Positions 8,202 to 17,026 are shown, counted from the first letter of the stretch. The stretch is 25,225 nt of DNA from Ignavibacteriales bacterium (GCA_016929735.1 JAFGID010000150.1:1-25225), one strand, 5' to 3'. Made by a program: numbers and translations. Notes: a model not told the origin generated them from the letters alone.

Positions 8202-9629
8202 TTATTTCATTTTACATAAAATTTTACAAATTTCGTCTTGTATATTTCTTGCAGTAGATGAACTACCGACAAAATTTTGTATCAAAATGGAAAAAGCAAT
8301 TTGATTACCATTAGCAGCAGTTAAATATCCTGAAAGACAACTTACCCCACTAAGCGTTCCCGTCTTTGCATGTAAATTATTCTCGGCTTCGGTTCCTTTC
8401 ATTCTTGATTTAAGAGTACCATCTATCCCTGCAATTGGAAATGACTCATATAAAACCTTAAATAACGATTTGTAATTGATGTAAAAATAAATTAATATTT
8501 TGTTGAGTAACTCAGCTGAGACTAAATTATAATGTGAAACACCCGAACCATCTACTAATCTATAATCAGAAGGGGTCAATCCAATAATTGTAATTAAACT
8601 ATCAATCAGTTTAATCCCTTTTTCTGCTGAAGAAGGTTTACAAAAATATTTTAATCCCATCGCTCTTAAAGTCATCTCTGCGCTTAAATTGTCGCTTTCT
8701 TTATTTAAATTGACAATTACATCTTTGTATGGTCGAGCCAAAGTATAGAACAGATTTGCTTCGTTCGGAGTTACAGAAAAACCGAGTGTTCCTTTAATTA
8801 TAATTCCTTCTTCTTCGAGTCTTTCATACATTAAATAAAGAAAATATTTAGCAGGATTACACGAATTAAATTTTGAGTATAGTCTTCCTGAGTTAATGTT
8901 TAATTCTCCAGTAATATAAATATCATCACTTCTATTTAACCAGTCTCGACTTACTCGTAATTTTGCGTTTTTATTTTTAGTTGTCTTTGCATTGTTGATT
9001 ATTTTAAAATAATTAGTTGGCGGATTTAACTGAACCAATACAGCGGAATCAATCATTGTTGGTGAGCAAAATACTTCAATTGCAGCATCATTAATTATTA
9101 AGGGAGTAATATAAGGGAAATCTGTTGAGGGGTCATCATCCCACATCCAACCTTGTCCCCAGAACAAGGAATCAAAATTTGATAGGTCCCCATAGAGGTT
9201 TCCTTCTATTTCTTTTATTCCAAAGTTCTTAATATTTTCAACGAAAAGATCAAGGTCTTTTGTCGTAAAATCGGGGTCGCCTGTTCCGACAATATAAATA
9301 TTACCAGTGCAAATAGAATCAATAATTTCACCTGTGTAATAAATTGATGTTGTAAATTCATACTCGCTAGATAAAAAGTAAAGAGCCGCGGCGGTAGTAA
9401 TTACTTTCATATTTGAAGCGGGATGAAGAAGCAATGTGTTATTTTTTTTATAGATAGATTTTTTTGTTGTCAAATTATAAACATCAATGGAAATTTGCGC
9501 AGTCTTAAAAAATTTATTTTTCAATAATGCATCAATTTCATCTTTAACTGTTTTATTATCTTGCGGTAAAGCAAGCGACGAAATAAAGATGAATAAAAAA
9601 ACTATCGCATTAAATTTTAATTTATTCAT
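8202..9629 (-). CDS. dacB: D-alanyl-D-alanine carboxypeptidase/endopeptidase, PBP4 type (peptidase S13)
   Basis: A periplasmic penicillin-binding protein that trims D-Ala from stem peptides or cuts D-Ala cross-links in peptidoglycan. The signal peptide comes first (MNKLKF, hydrophobic core, probable cleavage near residue 22). All three active-site motifs are visible: SxxK with Ser72 and Lys75 (ASNMK), SxN with Ser312 and Asn314 (ESDNLSAE), and KTG at 422-424 (HAKTGTLSG). VDGSGVSHYNLVS at 359-371 is also typical of S13. Residues 95-295 hold the large insert that separates S13 from other classes, with the GTGDPDF stretch at 115-121. At 475 residues it has the family length. It begins 14 bases after the TatD/radical-SAM gene, so the two are probably co-transcribed. 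Confidence 0.92.
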   Translation of the reverse strand: MNKLKFNAIVFLFIFISSLALPQDNKTVKDEIDALLKNKFFKTAQISIDVYNLTTKKSIYKKNNTLLLHPASNMKVITTAAALYFLSSEYEFTTSIYYTGEIIDSICTGNIYIVGTGDPDFTTKDLDLFVENIKNFGIKEIEGNLYGDLSNFDSLFWGQGWMWDDDPSTDFPYITPLIINDAAIEVFCSPTMIDSAVLVQLNPPTNYFKIINNAKTTKNKNAKLRVSRDWLNRSDDIYITGELNINSGRLYSKFNSCNPAKYFLYLMYERLEEEGIIIKGTLGFSVTPNEANLFYTLARPYKDVIVNLNKESDNLSAEMTLRAMGLKYFCKPSSAEKGIKLIDSLITIIGLTPSDYRLVDGSGVSHYNLVSAELLNKILIYFYINYKSLFKVLYESFPIAGIDGTLKSRMKGTEAENNLHAKTGTLSGVSCLSGYLTAANGNQIAFSILIQNFVGSSSTARNIQDEICKILCKMK

Positions 9630-9643
9630 TTGCTACTTTCAAA

Positions 9644-11005
9644 TTATTCAAAATAATTTCTAACATAAAATTCAGCACCAATCTCTTCTTCGACTAATTT
9701 TCTTGCTGCTTCTATATTGACATTTTCAAGTCCAACTACTGTCATAATCACTTGTGAATATTTCTTTGCTCCGCTTGCGAACTTTAGCATTTCAGAATGA
9801 TATTCTTTCGAAACATTCATCAGTTTTGAATATTGATTTGCGTCAGAAGAGTTTAAACTTATTGAAACAATATCAATTAAATCTTTCAATTCAGTTGTGA
9901 TATCTCGTTTGTTGATAATATTTCCGTGTCCATTTGTATTCAGTCTTGTCGTTCCACCATTTTCTTTTATATAATAAGCAATTTGCTTTACCACTTCCCA
10001 TCTTATTGTTGGTTCGCCATATCCGCAAAAAACAATTTCTTTATATTTCTTCGGATCACCGATTTCGTTAATATATACGTGAGCAGGTGGTTCATCTTCT
10101 TCATTCATCTTTAAATTGTATCCACTAATAATCGGTTCATCTTTTCTGCCACAAAACACACAATTTGAATCGCATCTGTTTGTGATGTTTATATATAAAT
10201 TACCTTTCAATTCATAAGTAAAACTTGTCTCTGTTTGTTTTCCAACCTTAAATAACTTATAAACATTATTATTTGTTACGCGACTAAGTTCTTTTAGTGT
10301 AATATTAAATAATTCAGCAATTCTTTCTGCGGTAATTTTCAGATATGACGGTTCATTTCTCTTTCCACGAAAAGGTTCGGGGGCCATAAATGGTGCATCA
10401 GTCTCTAAAAGAAGGTTTTTCGTTCCTATTTCAAATAATTTTTTTCTGATATCGTCAGTATTCTTAAAAGTAACATTTCCTGTAAAAGATATATAATGTC
10501 CCAAACTAATTAATTCTTTCGCTTCATCCACCGTTCCTGCATAACAATGAAATTGTGCTTTCAAACCTTGTAAACTATATTTACGTACAATTTCCATCGT
10601 ATCTTGATTTGCCTCGCGATTATGAATTATTGCAGGAAGGCCAAGTGCAATTGCCAATTCAAGTTGTTGCTCAAATGCTTCAATTTGTTTTTCTCTCGGC
10701 GAAAAATCATAATAATAATCCAAGCCGATTTCACCAATTGCTACTATTTTTTTTTCTTTTGATAATTTATCAAGTGAATCAATAATTGAATTATCCCATT
10801 CACTCGTATCGTGCGGGTGAATTCCGATTGCCGCATAAACACCATCATACTGATTTGCTAAATCAATTGCTTGACGACACGAGGCAAGATTGGTTGACGG
10901 AACGATGATATACTCAACACCGGCTTCAATTGCCCTGTTGATTATTTCAGGTACTTCACCATTAAAGTTAGGATAGAATAAATGACAATGTGTATCTATG
11001 AACAT
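9644..11005 (-). CDS. TatD-family hydrolase fused to a TatD-associated radical SAM protein
   Basis: Two proteins in one 453-residue chain. Residues 1-255 are a TatD metal-dependent hydrolase (TIM barrel) with all likely ligands: His6 and His8 (DTHCHL), Glu92 (GEIGLDYY), His128 (AIIHNRE), His153 (QFHCYAG) and Asp203 (ETDAPFMAPEP). Residues 267-453 are a short radical SAM domain whose CxxxCxxC motif, Cys278, Cys282 and Cys285 (CDSNCVFC), binds a 4Fe-4S cluster; GYGEPT and TRLNTNGHG follow. In other genomes this radical SAM family is a separate gene beside tatD, so the fusion supports a joint function. TatD proteins are 3'-5' DNases or D-aminoacyl-tRNA-like hydrolases; the radical SAM reaction is unknown. 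The gene sits between purM (30 bases) and dacB (14 bases). Confidence 0.9.
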   Translation of the reverse strand: MFIDTHCHLFYPNFNGEVPEIINRAIEAGVEYIIVPSTNLASCRQAIDLANQYDGVYAAIGIHPHDTSEWDNSIIDSLDKLSKEKKIVAIGEIGLDYYYDFSPREKQIEAFEQQLELAIALGLPAIIHNREANQDTMEIVRKYSLQGLKAQFHCYAGTVDEAKELISLGHYISFTGNVTFKNTDDIRKKLFEIGTKNLLLETDAPFMAPEPFRGKRNEPSYLKITAERIAELFNITLKELSRVTNNNVYKLFKVGKQTETSFTYELKGNLYINITNRCDSNCVFCGRKDEPIISGYNLKMNEEDEPPAHVYINEIGDPKKYKEIVFCGYGEPTIRWEVVKQIAYYIKENGGTTRLNTNGHGNIINKRDITTELKDLIDIVSISLNSSDANQYSKLMNVSKEYHSEMLKFASGAKKYSQVIMTVVGLENVNIEAARKLVEEEIGAEFYVRNYFE

Positions 11006-11035
11006 AATTTTAATTGCTTATTTGTTAAATTGTTT

Positions 11036-12031
11036 TTAGTAAATCTCTCCAATAATAATCGCTTCCTCGCCGAGTTGCTTTGATAACCTTATTAAAAGAT
11101 TTAAATCTTTCTTATTTATTACTGCAACTAATCCAATTCCAAGATTAAAAGTTTTTCGCATTTCAATATTTGATATCTTTCCCGTTTGCTGTATCAATTG
11201 AAATATCGGTGGAATTTCCCAAGAATTCCAATCAATATTGATTTTTAGATTTTTAGGAACAACTCTTTTTGTATTTCCCATTATTCCACCACCCGTAATA
11301 TGAGAAAATGCTTTTATTTTTATATTGTCAACTAATTTTCTGATTAACTTTAAATATGAACGATGAACTTTTAGCAGCTCCTCGCCGATGGTTAATTTCA
11401 AAGGTGAAGGTTTTTCATTTAATGAATATTTCTCAAGCAAAACTTTTCTTGCAAGTGAATATCCATTTGTATGCAATCCTGTTGATTTGAATCCAATTAA
11501 CAAATCACCTTTTCTTGTTTTATTTCCATTTATAATTTTGTTCTTTTCAACAATACCGACTATCATTCCTGCAAGGTCATATTCATCAAGAGCATAGAAT
11601 CCGGGCATTTCGGCTGTCTCGCCACCAATTAGTGAAACGTTATTTTCTTTACAAGCAATAGAAAATCCCTTGACGATTTTTGTTGCTTTCTCTGGTACTA
11701 GTTTCCCAAACGCAATATAGTCCATAAAGTATTGTGGTACTGCTCCGCATACAGCAATGTCATTTACACAATGATTAACAAGGTCTTGTCCGACTGTATC
11801 GTGTTTGTTCAATGCAATTGCAATTTTCAACTTTGTCCCGACGCCATCAACACTTGAAACAAGTACAGGGTTTTTCCATTGTTTCAAATCTAGTTTATAA
11901 AAAGCACCAAAGTGCCCTATACCTTGTAAAACATTTTTTGAAAAAGTTGCTCTCGTCAAGGATTTAATATTATCAACCGTTTTTTCTCCTGCTGCAATAT
12001 CAACACCAGATGATTTGTACGTAGTTTTCAA
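11036..12031 (-). CDS. purM: Phosphoribosylformylglycinamidine cyclo-ligase (AIR synthetase)
   Basis: The fifth step of de novo purine synthesis: FGAM plus ATP gives AIR. The protein has 331 residues, close to the usual 330-350. Family motifs are clear: SSVDGVGTKLK near 59-69, QDLVNHCVNDI near 82-92, IGGETAEMPGFY near 135-146, and GLHTNGYSLAR in the C-terminal half, followed by HITGGGI. The start is TTG at 12029-12031. No ATG or GTG lies in frame nearby, and the protein begins normally (MKTTYKSSGVDIAAG). Two tandem TAnnTTTG-type elements lie upstream, so purM may have its own promoter as well as read-through from uvrA, 94 bases away. Confidence 0.95.
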   Translation of the reverse strand: MKTTYKSSGVDIAAGEKTVDNIKSLTRATFSKNVLQGIGHFGAFYKLDLKQWKNPVLVSSVDGVGTKLKIAIALNKHDTVGQDLVNHCVNDIAVCGAVPQYFMDYIAFGKLVPEKATKIVKGFSIACKENNVSLIGGETAEMPGFYALDEYDLAGMIVGIVEKNKIINGNKTRKGDLLIGFKSTGLHTNGYSLARKVLLEKYSLNEKPSPLKLTIGEELLKVHRSYLKLIRKLVDNIKIKAFSHITGGGIMGNTKRVVPKNLKINIDWNSWEIPPIFQLIQQTGKISNIEMRKTFNLGIGLVAVINKKDLNLLIRLSKQLGEEAIIIGEIY

Positions 12032-12060
12032 TTTATTCTCAAAAATTATTTTTATGTTTG

Positions 12061-12076
12061 CAAAGTTACAAAGTTA
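12061..12076 (-). promoter_or_regulatory. Tandem -7 elements upstream of purM
   Basis: On the minus strand TAACTTTG occurs twice in direct tandem (12069-12076, then 12061-12068). Both copies match the Bacteroidetes -7 consensus TAnnTTTG perfectly. The nearer copy is 29 bases before the purM start. No TTG sits at the -33 position (TTA for the nearer copy). Confidence 0.45.
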
Positions 12077-12125
12077 ATTTAATATGATAAAGATTAGTTC
12101 GTTAAAACAAATATAACTTCCAATT

Positions 12126-14900
12126 TTATCGTAAATATTCACTCAGATACTTACCCGTATGCGAATTTTTGTTCAAAATAACTTCTTTGGGAGTTCCTGC
12201 AACAACTACTTTTCCTCCTCTCTCACCTGCTTCGGGCCCTAAGTCAATAATATAATCAGCACATTTTATTATATCCATATTGTGTTCGATAATAATTATT
12301 GAGTTGCCTTTTTGTATCAACAAATTAAAACAAGTTATCAACTTTTTAATATCGTCAAAATGAAGTCCAGTGGTCGGTTCATCAAATAAAAATAGAATAT
12401 GTTTTTTTTTATCTTCTTGAATTAAATGGTTCGCAAGTTTTATCCTCTGTGCTTCGCCACCACTCAAAGTGTTTGCCGGCTGTCCAAGTTTTATGTAGCC
12501 CAGTCCAACATCATTTAGGACTATTAAGTATTTCATAATTTTTTTATCGTTCTTGAAATATTGTATGGCTTCTTCAACTGTCATATTCAAAACATTAACA
12601 ATATTTTTCCCTTTGTATGTAATTGACCTGGTCTCTTTTTTATAACGTGTTCCTTTGCAGTCTTCACATTCTAAATATAAATCGGCAAGAAATTGCATCT
12701 CGATTCTAACAAAACCCTCTCCTTGACAAGTTTCACATCTACCCCCGGGTACATTAAAAGAGAAATATCCGGGTTTAAATCCCCTTGCTCTTGCTTGTGG
12801 TGTCATTGCAAACAATTCACGAATTTTTTCAAAGCCACCGACATAACTTATAGGATTTGACCTTGGTGTTTTTCCAATTGGTGATTGGTCAACCATTTCT
12901 ACCCAATCAAAAATTCGGTATCCATCAATACCTTCACATTTCCCGATTTTCGGTGGATTGCCGCCAAAGGCTTTTAATATATTTCCATATATAACATCAT
13001 AAAGCAATGTACTTTTACCCGAACCACTAACACCTGTTAATACAACAAACTTATTCATTGGAATTTCAAGTGTAATATTTTTTAAGTTATTTTCTGCAGC
13101 TCCGATGATTTTAATTAAACTTGTTTTTTGAGTATGTTTTTTGTTAGGTACATCAATTTTTAATTTTCTGGATAAATATTTTCCTGTCAACGAGTTTTCA
13201 TTTTCGAGTAATTTATCATAAGTCTGTTGAGCAATTATACTACCACCTTCAACTCCAGCACCGGGCCCCATATCAATGATCATATCTGCTGATTTTATCA
13301 TTTCTTTATCGTGTTCAACAACCAAAACTGTATTCCCAATATCCCTCAAATTGCGAATAATGCTTATTAATTTCTCGTTATCACGAGGATGTAAGCCGAT
13401 AGTTGGTTCATCAAGTATATAAGTGGTTCCAATCAAAGCAGAACCGAGAGCAGTTGCAAGATTAATCCTTTGCATCTCTCCACCCGATAATGTATTGCTC
13501 AATCTGTCAAGTGTTAAATATCCAAGTCCGACATTGTTCAAGTATAGCAGACGTTTTTGTATTTCTTTCAAAACTCTTACACCTATCTCAAAATCAGTTT
13601 TATCTAATTTTATATTCATGAAAAACTTGTTCGTTTTTTCAATCGTGAGTTTAACAATATCAAAAATTGATTTTTCATTTATCTTAACTTGCAAACTTTC
13701 TCTTCTTAATCTTGAACCTTTGCAAGCACTGCAAGTAGTATATCCCCGGTATTTGCTCAACAAAATTCTGATATGCATTTTATAGTTATCTTTTTCAAGA
13801 ATCTTAAAAAATTTTCCAATTCCAACAAATCCATCAAAACCATCCCAAATTAATTTTTTCTGTTCCTCGGTCAATTGCTTATATGGGTTAGTTACAGAAA
13901 TCTTTCGATTGGAAGCAACTCTAATCAAATCTCGCTGAAATTTACTAAACCTAACTGTTCGCCAAGGTGCAATTGCTCCTTCGATTATACTTAAATTTTC
14001 ATTTGGAACAATTAAATCCATTGAATAATCAATTGTTCTTCCAAAACCCTGACATACAGGACAAGCACCAAAAGGATTATTAAACGAGAAAAATCTTGGT
14101 TCGGGTTCTGTATATTTAATTCCGCAACATACGTAAAATTTAGTGAAGTGTTTAATTTCAAGTTTATCATAATTTATAATAGCTAATCTCCCTTCACCTT
14201 CTTTGAATGAAATTTCAATGGATTCCGATAAATTTTCTCGAACTTTTCCTTTGGCTATTTTAAATCTTTCTAATATTACTATAATTCCTTCCTTAGTTTC
14301 AGGTAATTCAAATTTTTCATTAAGTTCAATTAATCTTTCTTGATAAAAAATCCTTACATACCCCTTCTTTCTTAGTAAATTTATTTCCTCTTCCATTGTT
14401 CTTCCTTCGTGCGCAACAATTGGAAAACCCAGTAAAAATTTATTTTCCTCATTCTGGTTTTCGAGCCAATTTGTTACAGTAGTGGTTGTATCTTTGATAA
14501 CAATTTTTCCGCAACTAAAGCAATGTGTTTTTCCAATACGAGCGAAAAGAAGTCTTAAGTAATCATAAATTTCTGTAGAGGTACCAACTGTTGAGCGAGG
14601 ATTTCGTGTTGTATTTTTCTGTTCAATCGCAACTGCAGGAGTAATTCCATAAATATAATCTACATCGGGTTTGCTTTTTCTTTCAAGGAATTGACGGACA
14701 TAAGGAGACAGTGTTTCAACGTATCGTCTTTGCCCTTCGGCATAAATTGTATCAAACACAAGAGATGATTTTCCACTACCACTGACACCTGTAAAAACAA
14801 TCAATTTATTTCTCGGTAGTTCAAGGTCTATATTTTTTAAATTATGCTCTCTTGCGCCTTTAATTACAATTTTATTATTTACATTTTTATTTTTACTCAA
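12126..14900 (-). CDS. uvrA: Excinuclease ABC subunit A
   Basis: The damage-recognition ATPase of nucleotide excision repair, at 924 residues. It has two ABC ATPase units. The first Walker A is GVSGSGKSS at 38-46, followed by YVRQFLERKSKPDVDYI. The second is GVSGSGKST near 622-631. LSGGE signatures occur in both halves (NTLSGGEMQRINLA and NTLSGGEAQRIKLA), with Walker B as LDEPTIGLHPRD and FDEPTTGLHFDD. Zinc-binding pairs are CPVC/CSAC in the first half and CETC/CEDC in the second, the latter being the DNA-contacting module. The start is TTG at 14898-14900: the only five codons before it after a stop contain no other start, and the product begins as UvrA proteins do (IVIKGAREHNLKNI). It heads the six-gene minus-strand run. 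Confidence 0.97.
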   Translation of the reverse strand: MSKNKNVNNKIVIKGAREHNLKNIDLELPRNKLIVFTGVSGSGKSSLVFDTIYAEGQRRYVETLSPYVRQFLERKSKPDVDYIYGITPAVAIEQKNTTRNPRSTVGTSTEIYDYLRLLFARIGKTHCFSCGKIVIKDTTTTVTNWLENQNEENKFLLGFPIVAHEGRTMEEEINLLRKKGYVRIFYQERLIELNEKFELPETKEGIIVILERFKIAKGKVRENLSESIEISFKEGEGRLAIINYDKLEIKHFTKFYVCCGIKYTEPEPRFFSFNNPFGACPVCQGFGRTIDYSMDLIVPNENLSIIEGAIAPWRTVRFSKFQRDLIRVASNRKISVTNPYKQLTEEQKKLIWDGFDGFVGIGKFFKILEKDNYKMHIRILLSKYRGYTTCSACKGSRLRRESLQVKINEKSIFDIVKLTIEKTNKFFMNIKLDKTDFEIGVRVLKEIQKRLLYLNNVGLGYLTLDRLSNTLSGGEMQRINLATALGSALIGTTYILDEPTIGLHPRDNEKLISIIRNLRDIGNTVLVVEHDKEMIKSADMIIDMGPGAGVEGGSIIAQQTYDKLLENENSLTGKYLSRKLKIDVPNKKHTQKTSLIKIIGAAENNLKNITLEIPMNKFVVLTGVSGSGKSTLLYDVIYGNILKAFGGNPPKIGKCEGIDGYRIFDWVEMVDQSPIGKTPRSNPISYVGGFEKIRELFAMTPQARARGFKPGYFSFNVPGGRCETCQGEGFVRIEMQFLADLYLECEDCKGTRYKKETRSITYKGKNIVNVLNMTVEEAIQYFKNDKKIMKYLIVLNDVGLGYIKLGQPANTLSGGEAQRIKLANHLIQEDKKKHILFLFDEPTTGLHFDDIKKLITCFNLLIQKGNSIIIIEHNMDIIKCADYIIDLGPEAGERGGKVVVAGTPKEVILNKNSHTGKYLSEYLR

Positions 14901-15253
14901 GTGAAATAAATTTTATTTTACCAAACAGCAAAAATATAAAAAAGAAATATAAGAGACTAAAAAAATGTGCAAATAAATTTACAATCTTTATTCTGATTAT
15001 GGTAAATAGTAAAAATCTAATACAAAATAATCGAACAGAAACCATATTTTATTGGGCAACCTTTGAGAAACTCCTAATAAACCCAAAAAATGAATCTTAT
15101 TGACTTATTCTAAATCATTAAAAAATTAGGTAATAAGGTTTTATTAGTATATATTATTGCTTTTTAGTAAGGTTAAATTTTACTTCAAGGTTGCTAAATA
15201 TAAGATTAAAAGTTACTTCTCAATATTTTAATGAAAAAATTTGGAAGGATTCT
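14901..15253. other. Long AT-rich divergent spacer between uvrA and lpdA
   Basis: About 350 bases between divergent uvrA and lpdA hold no convincing gene apart from the short ORF that follows. A likely uvrA promoter lies at the left end. A slightly more GC-rich patch at about 15050-15090 includes GGGCAACCTTTGAG; AACCTTTG in it is one base off a -7 element, and no partner was found. No tRNA or riboswitch fold was recognised by eye. Confidence 0.5.
14944..14972 (-). promoter_or_regulatory. Likely uvrA promoter
   Basis: Reading the minus strand, TTG (14970-14972) is followed after 18 bases by TATATTTC (14944-14951). This is the Bacteroidetes -33/-7 arrangement with one mismatch in the -7 box. 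It implies a leader of roughly 35-40 bases before the TTG start. Confidence 0.4.
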
Positions 15254-15295
15254 ATGATACAAGTTTCAAATCAATTTTTTAATTTTGCTTATTAA
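15254..15295 (+). CDS. Possible 13-codon leader ORF upstream of lpdA
   Basis: ATG at 15254 opens a short frame coding MIQVSNQFFNFAY and a TAA stop. It is preceded by AAGGAT with ideal Shine-Dalgarno spacing (15244-15249), better than most real starts in the window. It ends 37 bases before the lpdA ATG. It may be a leader peptide or a translated element coupled to lpdA. With so few codons, chance is a real possibility. Confidence 0.3.
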   Translation: MIQVSNQFFNFAY

Positions 15296-15322
15296 ATGTA
15301 AAATCTTTTGTAAAATTTTTTC

Positions 15323-15327
15323 AGAGG
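15323..15327 (+). promoter_or_regulatory. Shine-Dalgarno AGAGG that sets the lpdA start
   Basis: AGAGG lies 5 bases before ATG 15333. It shows that the start is here and not at the in-frame TTG at 15285, which would add 16 residues unlike the family. Confidence 0.75.
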
Positions 15328-15332
15328 TATTA

Positions 15333-16751
15333 ATGAAAATCGATACAGAACTTGTAGTAATAGGGGCTGGTCCAGGTGGTTATACTGCTGCTTTTCTTGC
15401 TGCTGACTTAGGAATGAAAGTAACTCTAATTGATAAAGAGGATAATCCTGGTGGAGTATGCCTTTATCGTGGTTGTATTCCTTCAAAAGCACTCTTACAC
15501 ATTGCAAAACTTATTAGAGAAACGGAGCAATCTGAAAAATGGGGAATTAAATTTAGTAAACCCGAAATTGATGTAAACAAATTAAGAGAGTATAAAAATT
15601 CTGTCGTGAATAAATTGACTGGTGGATTAGGATTGTTGGTCAATCAAAGAAAAATAAATTTTATAAAAGGAACTGCAACATTTATAAATTCTTCTACTTT
15701 ATCAGTCGAAAAGGATGATGGAGAAAAAATCGAAGTCGAATTTGAAAAAGCAATATTGGCAACCGGTTCAGTACCGATTCAACTACAGGGAATGCAAGTT
15801 AAACCTGAAAAAATTATGAATTCAACTCAGGCACTTGATATCGAAGAAATACCTGATAAGTTATTAGTAATAGGTGGTGGTTATATTGGGCTTGAGTTAG
15901 GAACTGTTTATGCTGCACTTGGAAGCGGAGTTACATTCGTTGAAATGCTACCTTCAATCCTTACAGGTGCTGACAGGGATTTGAGGAATGTTGTTCATAA
16001 AAAAATCAGCAGCATTTCGGAAAATATCTTGTTAAATAGTAAAGTCATAAGTATGACCGACCACAAACATGGTATCGAAGTAACTTTTGATGGTGATATG
16101 GGTGAAGAAAAAGTAAAAGTATTTAGTAAAGCATTATCATCAGTTGGGAGGCGACCTATCACTACAGGATTAGGATTGGAAAACACAAAAATTACAATTA
16201 CTGAAAAAGGATTTGTTGAGGTAAATAGCAAAATGAAGACAAAAGACCCGAATATTTATGCTATTGGTGATATTGTGGGTAATCCGATGTTAGCACATAA
16301 AGCTTCGGCAGAAGCAAAAGTGGCAGTAAATAATATAGCTAATATTAATACCACTTTCCATTCTAAGTCAATTCCTGCGGTCGTGTTTACTGACCCAGAA
16401 CTTGCTTGGTGTGGGATAACAGAAATAGAAGCAAAAGAAAAAAATATTGAAGTTGAAGTAGTAAGATTTCCATGGTCAGCAAGTGGAAGGGCTACAACAA
16501 CTGATAGAAATGAAGGTATAACAAAATTAATCGTTGACAAAAAGACCGAAAAAATAGTTGGCGTAGGAATAGTCGGAGTTAATGCAGGAGAACTTATTGC
16601 CGAAGGGGCAATGGCTGTTGAATTAGGTTTGAAAGTGGAGCAAGTATCAGATATAATTCACGCTCATCCAACATTGTCTGAAACTATGATGGAAGCAGCA
16701 GAATTATTCTATGGTAAATGTACACATCTTTTTAGACCGGGAAGAAAATGA
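15333..16751 (+). CDS. lpdA: Dihydrolipoyl dehydrogenase (E3)
   Basis: The FAD-dependent E3 subunit that reoxidises dihydrolipoamide in 2-oxoacid dehydrogenase complexes or the glycine cleavage system. FAD-binding GAGPGG is at 11-16. The redox-active disulfide is Cys43 and Cys48 in GGVCLYRGCIPSK. The family more often has CLNVGC here, so LYR is a variant between intact cysteines. The NAD-binding motif is VIGGGYIGLELG in the middle, and AIGDI precedes the dimerisation domain. The catalytic His445 and Glu450 pair lies in HAHPTLSE. The 472-residue length is normal. No E1 or E2 genes are adjacent, so it probably serves several complexes. Its start is set by AGAGG, and a terminator hairpin follows 13 bases after the stop. 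Confidence 0.95.
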   Translation: MKIDTELVVIGAGPGGYTAAFLAADLGMKVTLIDKEDNPGGVCLYRGCIPSKALLHIAKLIRETEQSEKWGIKFSKPEIDVNKLREYKNSVVNKLTGGLGLLVNQRKINFIKGTATFINSSTLSVEKDDGEKIEVEFEKAILATGSVPIQLQGMQVKPEKIMNSTQALDIEEIPDKLLVIGGGYIGLELGTVYAALGSGVTFVEMLPSILTGADRDLRNVVHKKISSISENILLNSKVISMTDHKHGIEVTFDGDMGEEKVKVFSKALSSVGRRPITTGLGLENTKITITEKGFVEVNSKMKTKDPNIYAIGDIVGNPMLAHKASAEAKVAVNNIANINTTFHSKSIPAVVFTDPELAWCGITEIEAKEKNIEVEVVRFPWSASGRATTTDRNEGITKLIVDKKTEKIVGVGIVGVNAGELIAEGAMAVELGLKVEQVSDIIHAHPTLSETMMEAAELFYGKCTHLFRPGRK

Positions 16752-16764
16752 AAACTTTTTAGAG

Positions 16765-16788
16765 TGGTTATTTATTAATACCATTTTT
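16765..16788 (+). terminator. Intrinsic terminator of lpdA
   Basis: The arms TGGTTATT (16765-16772, one bulged T) and AATACCA (16777-16783) enclose a TATT loop and are followed directly by five Ts. The hairpin begins 13 bases after the lpdA stop. Confidence 0.5.
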
Positions 16789-16798
16789 ATTAACGCAA

Positions 16799-16829
16799 AA
16801 ACCCAGACTGGGGGAAATAGTCCGGGTTC
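16799..16829 (-). other. Orphan GC-rich hairpin, terminator-like on the minus strand
   Basis: In a very AT-rich spacer, AACCCAGACT (16800-16809) pairs with AGTCCGGGTT (16819-16828) with one A-C mismatch across the loop GGGGGAAAT. Read on the minus strand, the stem is followed by a T-run (GGGTTTTTG), as in an intrinsic terminator. No minus-strand gene ends here. A GC-rich flank, CCTGCTCG, follows on the plus strand. It could be the 3' end of a minus-strand small RNA, or a repeat element. Confidence 0.5.
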
Positions 16830-16978
16830 CTGCTCGTAAGTGAAAATATTTAATATGCAATGTAAAATTAGTATCTTTTTGTAAAAATAGCAATAAAAAA
16901 ATGAATAAAACTAAATATATTTTTGACTTAAGAATCCTACGTTCATTAATCAATATTTAAAAAATACAAGAAGTTTAT

Positions 16979-16986
16979 TATATTTG
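16979..16986 (+). promoter_or_regulatory. -7 promoter element for the DUF6935-like gene
   Basis: TATATTTG is a perfect TAnnTTTG match 40 bases before the ATG at 17027. No TTG is seen at -33. AGAGG at 17015-17019 is the ribosome-binding site. Confidence 0.45.
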
Positions 16987-17026
16987 AAACAAAAATAATT
17001 TTTATTTAATAAAAAGAGGTAAAATT

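Noticed and set aside
15285..15332. A 16-residue N-terminal extension of LpdA from TTG 15285
   Set aside because: AGAGG and ATG 15333 give the normal E3 N-terminus; the extension is unlike the family.
16768..16953. A 61-codon minus-strand frame with a hydrophobic N-terminus after lpdA
   Set aside because: It has only a TTG start, no ribosome site, and runs through the GC-rich hairpin and the lpdA terminator; its product looks like chance.
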